DNA of 64,000 nt from Clostridiales bacterium. GTDB lineage: Bacteria; Bacillota_A; Clostridia; Oscillospirales; Oscillospiraceae. The stretch covers positions 1 through 64,000 of the forward strand of contig SFKX01000011.1 in the NCBI GenBank assembly GCA_004553625.1, written 5' to 3'. Position 1 is the first letter of the stretch, and every line of letters begins with the position of its first letter. The position numbers and the translations under genes are program-made. Under the pieces are notes generated by a model. The model saw nothing but the letters and a program-made list of their open reading frames with translations, had not been told where the DNA came from and searched no databases. Positions 1 to 7,703 of the stretch are shown here, piece after piece.

Positions 1-80
1 CGCATACCGCCTTTTCTTGTTATCCAGCCCTCCGGCTGTATCGGTTGAGCAAAAGTCCGCGTGGGATTGATGTGGTATCT

Positions 81-227
81 TTAACTTTGGGAAACTCCGG
101 TCTCCCACTTGCTCACGGCCTTGTCGGAAACGAAGAGCCGCTGCGCCAGTTCCTTCTGGGTCCAGCCCTTCTCTCGCCTCAGCTGCGCTACAAAGGCGCC
201 GAAGCTCTTCTTGTCAAGCTCAAACAT
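81..227 (-). pseudogene. truncated XRE-family HTH regulator
   Basis: A 48-codon reading frame starts at ATG 227 with a good ribosome site (GAGGTGAG) just upstream. It encodes a clear XRE helix-turn-helix with the motif TQKELAQRLFVSDKAVSKWE. In the familiar Clostridia family this helix is followed by a segment like PDTALLIPLADLLGV and usually by a long C-terminal region. Here the frame stops two residues after the conserved WETGVS. That suggests the gene was cut by deletion or rearrangement and only the DNA-binding part remains. Bases 1-80, beyond the break, hold nothing I recognise. A short functional DNA-binding peptide is possible but less likely. Confidence 0.6.
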
Positions 228-293
228 CGCCCTCACCTCGTCCCCAGTCTACATCAGGGACCCGGCCCGGGCAACCGATAGAAAGTAGAATGC

Positions 294-318
294 GGCCCGG
301 CGGAAGTCCCGCCGGGCC
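294..318. repeat. GC-rich hairpin, copy 1 of a repeated element
   Basis: Two 10-base arms (GGCCCGGCGG and CCGCCGGGCC) surround a 5-base loop and are followed by CCTCTTCC. The same hairpin, with one loop difference and the same CCTCTTC tail, recurs at 7663-7687. It lies between the 3' end of the LysR gene and the truncated HTH gene. There is no clean T-run, so it may be a weak terminator or a small dispersed palindromic repeat. The rest of 228-359 shows no gene. Confidence 0.65.
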
Positions 319-359
319 TCTTCCTGCTCGAACGATCGCCTGTCGGCCGCAATGGCGTT

Positions 360-1247
360 TCATACGGGAGGGTTCACAACCTGTTCAATGCAGGATATAA
401 GAGTCCGCACCCGGTCGCTCATGTAGGAGTTCTTCCTGTACACTATGCAGAGGCTCCAGTTGTAGTTCGGCTCGAAGGGGCGGACATCCATATTGTCGCG
501 GTCATAGTGCCTGACACACGGCGCCGGAAGGACGCAAACCTCATTGCTCAGGTGGCTTATCTTCAACAGGAAGTCACACGATGGGCTCGTCACGTCTATG
601 TGCGGCAGGAGCTTGCGCGCCTTGAACTTCTTTATCAGCTCCTCATAGACCGCGTACTCCACCGGGAAGGTATTAATCGCGTAAGGCGAGAGGTCGTCGA
701 GCGTGATGCGCTCCAGGGCTGTCAGCGGATGGTCCGGGTTCATCGCGCAGACCACCTGGTCCTGAATTATGGCTATTTCGCTCAGGTCATTCGACGCTAC
801 CGGGTGCATACTGATGGCCACGTCCAGCGTGCCGTCGAGCACCATACTCTCCAGCTTCCGCGCTCCGTACTCGTGCACCTCCACGGTCACATCTGGAAAG
901 TGCCGCCGGAACTTCATGATTATCTCCGGGAAATCCAGCGCGGCTATCATGGGCGGGATGCCGAGCAGTACGCGCTCGCGGTTCATACGCTTAAGGTCTG
1001 CGAGCTGCCGCTCCAGCTCGTCAAACTCATGGATTATCTTTTTGCCGCGCTCCACCACGTGCAGTCCCGCATCGGTCGGCGTCATAGAGTTACCGTCACG
1101 AACAAAAAGCTGCGTGCCGAGCTGTTCCTCCACCTTCTTGAGCATCTTGCTCAACGCTGGCTGCGTAACAAACAGATTCGAGGCTGCCTTTGTCATGTTG
1201 CGCGCATCTGCTATGCCGATAATGTAGCGCAGTTCCCGTATGTCCAA
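360..1247 (-). CDS. LysR-family transcriptional regulator
   Basis: A typical LysR protein of about 295 residues. The N-terminal winged helix-turn-helix contains NMTKAASNLFVTQPALSKMLKKVEEQLG, and a two-lobed effector domain follows from about residue 85. The open frame extends to TTG 1280. A TTG at 1247 is preceded by AAGGGG at normal spacing and begins right before the conserved LDIRELRYI, so I prefer that start. The gene is transcribed away from the acyl-CoA dehydrogenase operon, the usual arrangement for a LysR activator of the divergent operon. The inducer is unknown; an organic acid or acyl-CoA from that pathway is a reasonable guess. Confidence 0.9.
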   Translation of the reverse strand: MDIRELRYIIGIADARNMTKAASNLFVTQPALSKMLKKVEEQLGTQLFVRDGNSMTPTDAGLHVVERGKKIIHEFDELERQLADLKRMNRERVLLGIPPMIAALDFPEIIMKFRRHFPDVTVEVHEYGARKLESMVLDGTLDVAISMHPVASNDLSEIAIIQDQVVCAMNPDHPLTALERITLDDLSPYAINTFPVEYAVYEELIKKFKARKLLPHIDVTSPSCDFLLKISHLSNEVCVLPAPCVRHYDRDNMDVRPFEPNYNWSLCIVYRKNSYMSDRVRTLISCIEQVVNPPV

Positions 1248-1626
1248 GCTCAACACCCCTTCGTTTTCAAGTTCGCTCAAGAATCTGCCGAAGTCCCTGT
1301 GCTTGAAAGTATTTTAATACATTCAAAGCACAAAAACCATAATGTCTTACAGCCCAAGCCCATTTCTACATTTCATGAATTAATAACCATATGTCACGCG
1401 GTGTCTTCAGATGAATATGCACTAGCTAGACTTTCGCCCCGCAAACTTGATCGATCTCGTTCCACAGGTGCCGGCATTTCTCACAGCTCGGCTTTTTGAA
1501 AGGACAGCGCTCCATAGATGGCAGTTATAATGTTCAGATTGATAGTTATTTCTCAAACACAAAAGTCGGAGATATAATCTGTCTGCCAAAAGAAGGGCAA
1601 GCTCATCAAGGAAAGGGAGATAGACA
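1248..1626. other. divergent LysR/acyl-CoA operon control region
   Basis: This is a gene-free region of about 380 bases, richer in A+T than its surroundings. It holds the dyad at 1300-1330. A TATAAT lies at 1573-1578 but has no good -35 at 17 bases, which would suit an activator-dependent promoter. A strong ribosome site, AAAGGGAGA, sits just before the operon's first ATG. Nothing else was recognised. Confidence 0.6.
1300..1330. promoter_or_regulatory. dyad, candidate LysR operator
   Basis: The core GTATT-TT-AATAC is extended outward by TGCTTGAA on the left and TTCAAAGCA on the right, an imperfect palindrome of about 31 bases. It lies just upstream of the LysR start in the divergent control region. 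LysR regulators usually bind such T-N11-A dyads close to their own gene. No regulator has been shown to bind here. Confidence 0.5.
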
Positions 1627-2775
1627 ATGGCAATGCTGATACAATTCAACGAAGAACAGAAAATGGTCCGCGATATGGTCAGGGAATTCACCAAGAAGGA
1701 AGTCGAGCCCCGCGACTACTACATGGACCAGAACGACGCCTTTGACCGCGAGCTGTACGCCAAGTTTAACGAGCTGGGCCTCAGCGGTGTGCTTGTTCCC
1801 GAGGAGTACGGCGGCATGGGCTCGGACTATGTGACCAGTACCATTATCGTCCACGAGCTGGCCAAGGGCAGCGCTAGTTTTGCCCTGGCGGTGGAGATCA
1901 GCCACGTTGCGGCCGAGATGATAACCAATTGGGGTACGGACGCGCAGAAGAAGGAGTACCTCCCCCGTGTGGCCCGCGGCGACCTCTTTGCCTTCGGCCT
2001 CACCGAAGCCAGCGCAGGCTCCGACGCGGCGGGAATTCGCTCCGTGGCTACCAAGAACCCGGACGGCAGCTGGACGCTCAACGGCGGCAAAAGCTGGATA
2101 ACCAACTCCGGCGAGGCGGACGTATACCTCATCCTCGCCAAGACCGACCCGGATGCGGGCTCCAAGGGCATTTCCGCCTTCATCCTCCCCAAGGAGGCCG
2201 AGGGGCTTGTCATAGCCAAGCACGAGAAGAAGATGGGCATGCGCGGCTCGAGCACCTGTGCGCTCTCCTTTGACAACATTCACCTGCCCGCCGACGCTCT
2301 GCTCGGCCCCGAGGGCATCGGCTTCAAGATAGCCATGTCCGTCCTTGACGGCGGGCGCATCAGCTGCGCCGCCATCGCCACCGCGCTCAGCCAGCACGCA
2401 ATGCAGATCGCCAAGGACTACGCCAACGAGCGCACCACCTTCGGCAAGCCCATCGCCAGGCATCAGGGCGTACAGTTCAAGTTCGGCGACATGTCCGCGC
2501 TCATAGAGGCCATGCAGCTCATGACCTACGAGGCCGCATTCCAGAAAGCCCACGGCCAGCGCTGCACGCTCATAGCCGCGCAGGCAAAGCTCTTCGCCGC
2601 CATCAACTGCACCAGCATCTGCCTCGAGTGCCTTCAGGTCCTCGGCGGCAACGGCTACAGTCAGGACTTCCACGTCGAACGCCTCGTGCGCGATGCAAAG
2701 CTCCTTGAGATCGGAGAGGGTACGAACGAGATCCTGCGCATGGTCATCGGCGGCACAGTGCTGGCCCAGAAGTGA
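1627..2775 (+). CDS. acyl-CoA dehydrogenase (enoyl-CoA reductase type)
   Basis: A 382-residue flavin acyl-CoA dehydrogenase with the usual three domains. Signature motifs include AFGLTEASAGSDA and ITNSGEA near the flavin, QVLGGNGY near the C-terminus, and IGEGTNEI with the likely catalytic base E364. In anaerobes such enzymes, partnered with EtfAB, run in reverse and reduce an enoyl-CoA such as crotonyl-, acryloyl- or an aryl-enoyl-CoA. It is the first gene of an operon with etfB, etfA, a CoA-transferase and a MaoC-type hydratase. Butyryl-CoA dehydrogenase is the commonest assignment. Neighbours equally fit an acryloyl-CoA or caffeyl-CoA-type reductase, so the substrate is left open. Confidence 0.93.
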   Translation: MAMLIQFNEEQKMVRDMVREFTKKEVEPRDYYMDQNDAFDRELYAKFNELGLSGVLVPEEYGGMGSDYVTSTIIVHELAKGSASFALAVEISHVAAEMITNWGTDAQKKEYLPRVARGDLFAFGLTEASAGSDAAGIRSVATKNPDGSWTLNGGKSWITNSGEADVYLILAKTDPDAGSKGISAFILPKEAEGLVIAKHEKKMGMRGSSTCALSFDNIHLPADALLGPEGIGFKIAMSVLDGGRISCAAIATALSQHAMQIAKDYANERTTFGKPIARHQGVQFKFGDMSALIEAMQLMTYEAAFQKAHGQRCTLIAAQAKLFAAINCTSICLECLQVLGGNGYSQDFHVERLVRDAKLLEIGEGTNEILRMVIGGTVLAQK

Positions 2776-2801
2776 GTCTTACCGGAAGGGATACATACGG
2801 C

Positions 2802-3587
2802 ATGAAGATACTTGTATTCGTAAAACAGGTTCCGGATACGACAGACGTCAAGCTCGACCCCAAAACCGGCAATCTCAACCGCGAGGGCGTGGAGAGCATC
2901 ATGAACCCGCTCGACGCCAACGCTGTCGAAGCGGCGCTGCAGCTCAAGGAGAAGTACGGCGCAACGGTGGTGGCGGTGTCCATGGGTCCGCCTCAGGCAG
3001 AGGCCGTGCTGAAAAAGGCGCTGGCCATGGGCTGCGATGAGGCCGTGCTGCTCAGCGACCGCGCCTTCGGCGGGGCCGACACGCTTGCCACCGGATACGT
3101 CCTTGCCAAGTCCGCGGAGAAGATAGGCGACTACGACCTGCTTATCTTCGGCCGTCACGCCTCCGACGGCGAGACGGCCCAGACGGGTCCCGTCACCGCT
3201 GCGTTCCTCGGCATCCCGCAGATAACACTGGCCACGAGCCTGGATGTGCAGGACGGCTGGGCCGTCTGCACGCGAGACACCGAGGACTCCACCGAACTGG
3301 TACGCGCAAAACTTCCGGCACTAGTCACGGTGTGCGCGGAGATAAACGAGCCGCGCTACGCCACCGGCGCAGGCATTATGAAGGCGCTGAAGAAACCGCG
3401 CGCTACTTTGGACTGCAAGGACCTGGAAGCCGACCCCGCCAGGTGCGGGATACCCGGTTCCCCCTCCGTTACAAAGCGGCTCTTTGAGCCCAAGCGTGAG
3501 AAGATAGACACGTCCATTTTCTCCGGCGACGCGGCAGAGATAGCCAGGCAGTTTGTGGACATGCTGGAAAGCCAGCACCTTATCTGA
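2802..3587 (+). CDS. etfB: electron transfer flavoprotein beta subunit
   Basis: A 261-residue EtfB that begins with the classic MKILVFVKQVPDT. The ATG at 2802 is preceded by GGAAGGG, so the longer frame from 2772 is not used. It contains the nucleotide-binding signature RHASDGETAQTGPVTAAFLG, which in bifurcating Etf proteins sits near the AMP or second-FAD site. It pairs with EtfA, encoded 14 bases downstream, to pass electrons between NADH and the acyl-CoA dehydrogenase encoded upstream. A second FAD in EtfB, needed for ferredoxin reduction by bifurcation, is plausible but cannot be proved from sequence alone. Confidence 0.93.
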   Translation: MKILVFVKQVPDTTDVKLDPKTGNLNREGVESIMNPLDANAVEAALQLKEKYGATVVAVSMGPPQAEAVLKKALAMGCDEAVLLSDRAFGGADTLATGYVLAKSAEKIGDYDLLIFGRHASDGETAQTGPVTAAFLGIPQITLATSLDVQDGWAVCTRDTEDSTELVRAKLPALVTVCAEINEPRYATGAGIMKALKKPRATLDCKDLEADPARCGIPGSPSVTKRLFEPKREKIDTSIFSGDAAEIARQFVDMLESQHLI

Positions 3588-3601
3588 GAGGAGGAGCATC
3601 C

Positions 3602-4603
3602 ATGACTAAGAACGAAGCCAAAGGAATATGGGTGTTCGCCGAACAGAGGCACGGTACGCTCGATAAAACGGCCCTTGAGCTGCTTGGCAAGGCAGCTGAG
3701 CTCAAGGCGGTAAACGGTGAACCCGTTACTGCGATATTGGCAGGCTGCGGCGTGGAAGCTCTTGCCGCAACTCTCATCGCGCACGGCGCCGACAGGGTGA
3801 TCGTGGCAGAGAGCGAGGCGCTCGAAAACTACAGCGCGCGTCCGTACCAGAGGGCCGTCGCCGCCCTTGCGGCAAAATATGCCCCCTCCATCTTCATCTT
3901 CCCGGCCACGGCGCTGGGGCGGGACCTCGCCCCGCGCGTCATGTGCTCGCTCGGCACCGGCCTGACCGCAGACGCTGTGGACCTCGGCTTTGACGAGGAG
4001 GGCGCGTTCGTGCAGACCACCCCCGCTTTCGGCGGCAGCCTGCTCGCCCACATAGCCATCCCCGAGCTCAGGCCGCAGATGGTAACCGTCCGCGCGCATG
4101 TATTCGACGCACCGGAGCCGGACCCCGGGCGCACAGGGGAGATCATCGTCGAACAGGTGGAGGTCGAGGCCGACCCGGATTACGAGGTGCTTGAGACCCG
4201 CGAGAAGGTGAAAAACGGCGTGGCCATCCACGAGGCCGAGGTGCTGGTCGCCGCCGGGCGCGGCGTCAAACAGGAGGCCGACCTTGCCATGTTCCGCGAG
4301 CTTGCGGAGCTCATAGGCGGCGAGCTGGCCTGTTCGAGGCCGCTGGTGGACGAGGGCTGGCTCGACCACTCGCTCCAGATCGGTCAGAGCGGCACAACGG
4401 TCAAACCCAAGTTCATACTCAACGTCGGCATATCCGGCTCTGTGCAGTACATGGTAGGCATGCAGAAGGCCGGGACTGTCGCCACCATAAACACCTATGC
4501 CGGCGCCGAGCTCTTTGACATCTCCCAATACGGGATCGTCGCGGACTACGCTTCGGTCGTCCCGGCGATCATAGACGAGATCAAGGCCAGAAAAGGCAAG
4601 TAA
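3602..4603 (+). CDS. etfA: electron transfer flavoprotein alpha subunit
   Basis: A 333-residue EtfA with an N-terminal alpha/beta domain and a C-terminal FAD domain. The FAD region shows VAAGRGVK, SRPLVDEGW, IGQSGTTVKPKF and GISGSVQYMVGMQ. There is no N-terminal ferredoxin domain such as is found in the CarE protein of caffeate respiration. The usual NxDPxAPIF stretch is replaced by NTYAGAELFDISQYG, a modest divergence that may mark a specialised Etf. It follows etfB with a GGAGG ribosome site and precedes the CoA-transferase by 15 bases, so it is co-transcribed with them. Confidence 0.92.
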   Translation: MTKNEAKGIWVFAEQRHGTLDKTALELLGKAAELKAVNGEPVTAILAGCGVEALAATLIAHGADRVIVAESEALENYSARPYQRAVAALAAKYAPSIFIFPATALGRDLAPRVMCSLGTGLTADAVDLGFDEEGAFVQTTPAFGGSLLAHIAIPELRPQMVTVRAHVFDAPEPDPGRTGEIIVEQVEVEADPDYEVLETREKVKNGVAIHEAEVLVAAGRGVKQEADLAMFRELAELIGGELACSRPLVDEGWLDHSLQIGQSGTTVKPKFILNVGISGSVQYMVGMQKAGTVATINTYAGAELFDISQYGIVADYASVVPAIIDEIKARKGK

Positions 4604-4618
4604 GAAGGGGTGAAACAA

Positions 4619-6169
4619 TTGTACAAGTTAGTTGACGTACAGGAGGCCGTATCCAAGATCAAAGACGGCTCCACCGTGGGCATAACCGGCTTCATGGGCT
4701 CGGCCTGCCCGGAATATCTGCTCAAGTCCATGGAGGACAGCTTTCTCTCCGGCGGTCACCCCTGCGGTTTGACGGTGACGCATTCGCCCGGAATCGGGGA
4801 CGGCAAGGACAGGGGCATGAGCCATTTCGCTCACGTCGGTATGCTCAAGCGCGTCATCGCCAGCCACTATAACCTCGCTCCCGCGCTGCAGGCAAAGGTC
4901 GACTCCGGAGAGATCGAGGCCTATCTGCTTCCGCAGGGTACGCTCTGCCAGCTCTACCGCGAGATCGGCGCCGGCCGCCCCGGCGTGATCACCAAGACCG
5001 GCCTCGGCACCTTTGTCGACCCTCGCCTTGAGGGCGGCAAGTGCAACGAGCTCGCCACAAAGGACCTCGTCGAGGTGGTCTCTCTCGGAGGCGAGGAGTA
5101 CCTTTGGTACAAGGCTTTTCCCATAGATGTGGCGATCATTCGCGGCACGTCCATAGACGAGCACGGCAACATCTCCCTGGAGAAAGAGACGACAATCATA
5201 GACCAGTTCGCCCTCGCCAACGCCGCAAAGCGCAGCGGAGGCATAGTCATCGCTCAGGTCGAACGCGTTGTGGCGGCCGGCTCCATAAATCCCCGCGACG
5301 TGGCCGTACCCGGCATCATGGTAGACTACGCGGTGATCTCCCCGGCGGAATACCACTACCAGAACTTCGGCAACCAGCCCTATGACGCGGCTCTCGCGCA
5401 CGAGTTCCGCGTTCCCGTGGACAGCATACCCACGCTGCCCATGTCCGACCGCAAGATCATTGCCCGCCGCGCGGCCATGGAACTGCCTCGCAGCGCGGTC
5501 ATCAATCTCGGCATCGGCATTCCGGAGGGCGTCTCCGGAGTGGCGGTCGAGGAGGGCTTTGCCGATGAGCTCACCATGACGGTCGAGGCAGGGCAGATAG
5601 GCGGAGTGCCTGCAGCCGGCGCGGCCTTCGGCGGCGCGTACAATCCCGAGTTCGTCCCCGGCATGATCAGCCAGTTTGACTTCTACGACGGCGGCGGGCT
5701 GGATGTCTGCTTCCTCGGCGCTGCCGAGGTGGACGCCATGGGCAACTGCAACGTCAGCAAGTTCACCCGCACCGTTGGCCCAGGCGGGTTCATAAACATC
5801 GCGTCCAATACGCCGAAATGCGTTTTCTGCGGCACGCTGACCGCCGGCGGACTCAAGACCGAAGTGCGGGACGGCAGGCTCGTCATACTCCAGGAGGGGC
5901 GGAACAAGAAATACGTGAAGCAGGTCAAGCAGGTGACCTTCAGCAGTGCAAACGCCGTGAAAAGCGGCCAGGACGTGCTGTTCATAACCGAGCGGGCCGT
6001 GTTCCGCATCGACGACCAGGGCGTCATACTCACCGAGATCGCCCCCGGCATCGACCTGCAAACCCAGGTGCTGGATGTCATCGACTTTGACGTCAGAGTC
6101 TCCCCCGAGCTCAAGCTGATGGATGAGCGCATATTCAGGGAGGGTCCCATGGGGCTTGCGCTCAAATGA
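4619..6169 (+). CDS. propionate/acetate-type CoA-transferase
   Basis: A family I CoA-transferase with the alpha and beta halves fused in one chain of about 516 residues, like propionate CoA-transferase and YdiF. The catalytic glutamate lies in TVEAGQIGG (E323 from the start chosen here). The frame can begin at GTG 4610, but that codon touches the ribosome site GAAGGGG. TTG 4619 has normal spacing and is preferred. It would move CoA between a product acyl-CoA and an incoming or acetate-type acid. Placed next to the enoyl-CoA reductase genes, it probably activates the substrate acid and releases the reduced acid without spending ATP. Confidence 0.88.
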   Translation: MYKLVDVQEAVSKIKDGSTVGITGFMGSACPEYLLKSMEDSFLSGGHPCGLTVTHSPGIGDGKDRGMSHFAHVGMLKRVIASHYNLAPALQAKVDSGEIEAYLLPQGTLCQLYREIGAGRPGVITKTGLGTFVDPRLEGGKCNELATKDLVEVVSLGGEEYLWYKAFPIDVAIIRGTSIDEHGNISLEKETTIIDQFALANAAKRSGGIVIAQVERVVAAGSINPRDVAVPGIMVDYAVISPAEYHYQNFGNQPYDAALAHEFRVPVDSIPTLPMSDRKIIARRAAMELPRSAVINLGIGIPEGVSGVAVEEGFADELTMTVEAGQIGGVPAAGAAFGGAYNPEFVPGMISQFDFYDGGGLDVCFLGAAEVDAMGNCNVSKFTRTVGPGGFINIASNTPKCVFCGTLTAGGLKTEVRDGRLVILQEGRNKKYVKQVKQVTFSSANAVKSGQDVLFITERAVFRIDDQGVILTEIAPGIDLQTQVLDVIDFDVRVSPELKLMDERIFREGPMGLALK

Positions 6170-6216
6170 TATAAGGCTTTAACACCACTGAACAATATAT
6201 GACAGGAGGAAAGAAC

Positions 6217-6657
6217 ATGGAAAACGAAACCAAAAGGTACACCGGCGCCGAGCTCAAAGTGGGCATGACCGCCGAGCGCACCAAGACCATCACGAAGCGC
6301 GACATCGAGCTCTTCGGTGAAGTCTCCACCGACACAAACCCGATGCACTTCGACGAGGCCTATGCCGCCACCACACAGTTTGGCCGCTGCATCGCCCACG
6401 GCGTCATTTCCCTGAGCCTCTGCGGCTCCATTCTCGGTATGCAGCTGCCCGGACTCGGCACCGTCCACATGGGTCAGGAAGTCACCTTCAAGAAACCCGT
6501 CTACCCCGGAGACACCATAACCGCACACTGCGAGATAGCCGAGATCGCCTATAAGGAGAAGAAGGACTTCTATATCGTCAAGGTCAAGCAGTACGTCACC
6601 AACCAGAACGGCGAAGTGGTCACCGAAGGCGTTGCCACGGTCATGCCACCGAAATGA
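6217..6657 (+). CDS. MaoC-type (R)-specific enoyl-CoA hydratase
   Basis: A 146-residue single hot-dog-fold protein. It has the MaoC hydratase signature, seen as FGEVSTDTNPMHFDEAYA followed by HGV; D and H of this motif form the (R)-hydratase active site in PhaJ-type enzymes. The ATG at 6217 is chosen because AGGAGGAAAG lies just upstream. It would interconvert an (R)-3-hydroxyacyl-CoA and the trans-2-enoyl-CoA, feeding the acyl-CoA dehydrogenase of this operon. There is no thiolase or 3-hydroxyacyl-CoA dehydrogenase here, so the operon does not encode the full acetyl-CoA to butyrate pathway. Confidence 0.85.
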   Translation: MENETKRYTGAELKVGMTAERTKTITKRDIELFGEVSTDTNPMHFDEAYAATTQFGRCIAHGVISLSLCGSILGMQLPGLGTVHMGQEVTFKKPVYPGDTITAHCEIAEIAYKEKKDFYIVKVKQYVTNQNGEVVTEGVATVMPPK

Positions 6658-6666
6658 TCTACAGCC

Positions 6667-7590
6667 ATGACTGTATTTCTGTCAACGCTTAATCAGATGG
6701 CGGTGCTGGCCATATTCATGCTGGCAGGATTCATCTGCCAGCGCATCAAACTGCTGCCGGACAGTACCGCCACCGTTCTCTCCCGGCTTGAGACGTACCT
6801 CATCATGCCGGCGTACATACTCAACACTTTCATCTCCAACTGCACGCCCGAGATACTCAGCGAGCGGCTGCCGCTCCTCATGTGGGGCGCGATAGTCGCA
6901 GTGTTGAGCGTGGCGATCGCATACCCGGTCGGGCGCGCGTTCAGCAAGGAGCAGCCGCTCAAGAATATCTACCGCTACAGCGTGGCGATAGCAAACGCGG
7001 GCTTCATGGGCAACGCCGTCATGCTCGGCGTATTCGGCGAAGAGATGCTCTTCAATTACATGATCTTCATGATGCCGCTCTACGTCGTTATCTACAGCTG
7101 GGGCATGGTCATGCTCATGCCGGCAGGCGGGGAGCGCAAGAACCCCTTGAAGAACCTGATAAACCCTGTGTGTATCTCGCTGGTCCTGGGCATGCTGCTG
7201 GGCATCCTGTCCATCCAGCTGCCCGGCTTTGTGACCACGGTGCTCAGCAACACGGGCAGCTGCATGGCGCCGCTGGCTATGCTGCTCACCGGCTTCACGA
7301 TCGGCACGTACAGCCTTAAAAAGCTGGTCGCAGACAAAAAGGTATATATCATCAGCGTGCTGCGCCTGCTGGTGATCCCGGCGTTCTTCGCGCTGGTGCT
7401 GGGCCTGCTGAAGATGGATGAGAGCTATATGCCGCTCGCCATCTGCGCGGTGGCCATGCCGATGGGTCTGAACACAGTCGTCATCCCCGCCGCCTATGGC
7501 GAGGACACCTCTGCCGGCGCGAGCATGGCGCTCATATCCAGCGTCCTCTCGATCGGCACCATACCGCTCGTATTCGCATTCCTGGTCTGA
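6667..7590 (+). CDS. AEC-family membrane transporter
   Basis: A 307-residue protein of about ten hydrophobic helices, typical of the auxin efflux carrier (AEC) family. Bacterial members such as MdcF and MleP move small carboxylates. Characteristic features are the start FLSTLNQMAVLAIFMLAGF and the segment YRYSVAIANAGFMGNAVMLGVFG. It starts 9 bases after the hydratase stop and is the last gene before the hairpin at 7663-7687, so it belongs to the same operon. It probably imports the acid used by the pathway or exports the reduced product. Confidence 0.85.
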   Translation: MTVFLSTLNQMAVLAIFMLAGFICQRIKLLPDSTATVLSRLETYLIMPAYILNTFISNCTPEILSERLPLLMWGAIVAVLSVAIAYPVGRAFSKEQPLKNIYRYSVAIANAGFMGNAVMLGVFGEEMLFNYMIFMMPLYVVIYSWGMVMLMPAGGERKNPLKNLINPVCISLVLGMLLGILSIQLPGFVTTVLSNTGSCMAPLAMLLTGFTIGTYSLKKLVADKKVYIISVLRLLVIPAFFALVLGLLKMDESYMPLAICAVAMPMGLNTVVIPAAYGEDTSAGASMALISSVLSIGTIPLVFAFLV

Positions 7591-7662
7591 GACGCAAAGC
7601 CGCAGCGGCGCTCAGGCATCGCCCCCGGCTCGGCCCGGGGCGGGCAGTCACAAACAGAACAA

Positions 7663-7687
7663 GGCCCGGCGGAAGTTCCGCCGGGCC
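7663..7687. terminator. hairpin between convergent operons (repeat copy 2)
   Basis: Arms GGCCCGGCGG and CCGCCGGGCC surround AAGTT, with TCTTCTTC following on the plus strand. It lies between the converging ends of the AEC gene and rnfB, where a two-way terminator is expected. It is nearly identical to the hairpin at 294-318. A second GC-rich fold (CCCCGG...CCGGGG) lies just upstream at about 7620-7646. Confidence 0.65.
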
Positions 7688-7703
7688 TCTTCTTCATTAT
7701 TAC

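Noticed and set aside
507..1499. Plus-strand open frame of 330 codons over the LysR gene
   Set aside because: It is a shadow of the LysR gene on the other strand; no family features and no ribosome site.
1496..1531. TTGAAA and TATAAT before the acyl-CoA dehydrogenase gene as a promoter
   Set aside because: The spacing is 24 bases, too long for a normal sigma-A promoter.
4628..6061. Minus-strand open frame of 477 codons over the CoA-transferase gene
   Set aside because: High G+C third positions keep the antisense frame open; the plus strand encodes a complete CoA-transferase with its catalytic motif.
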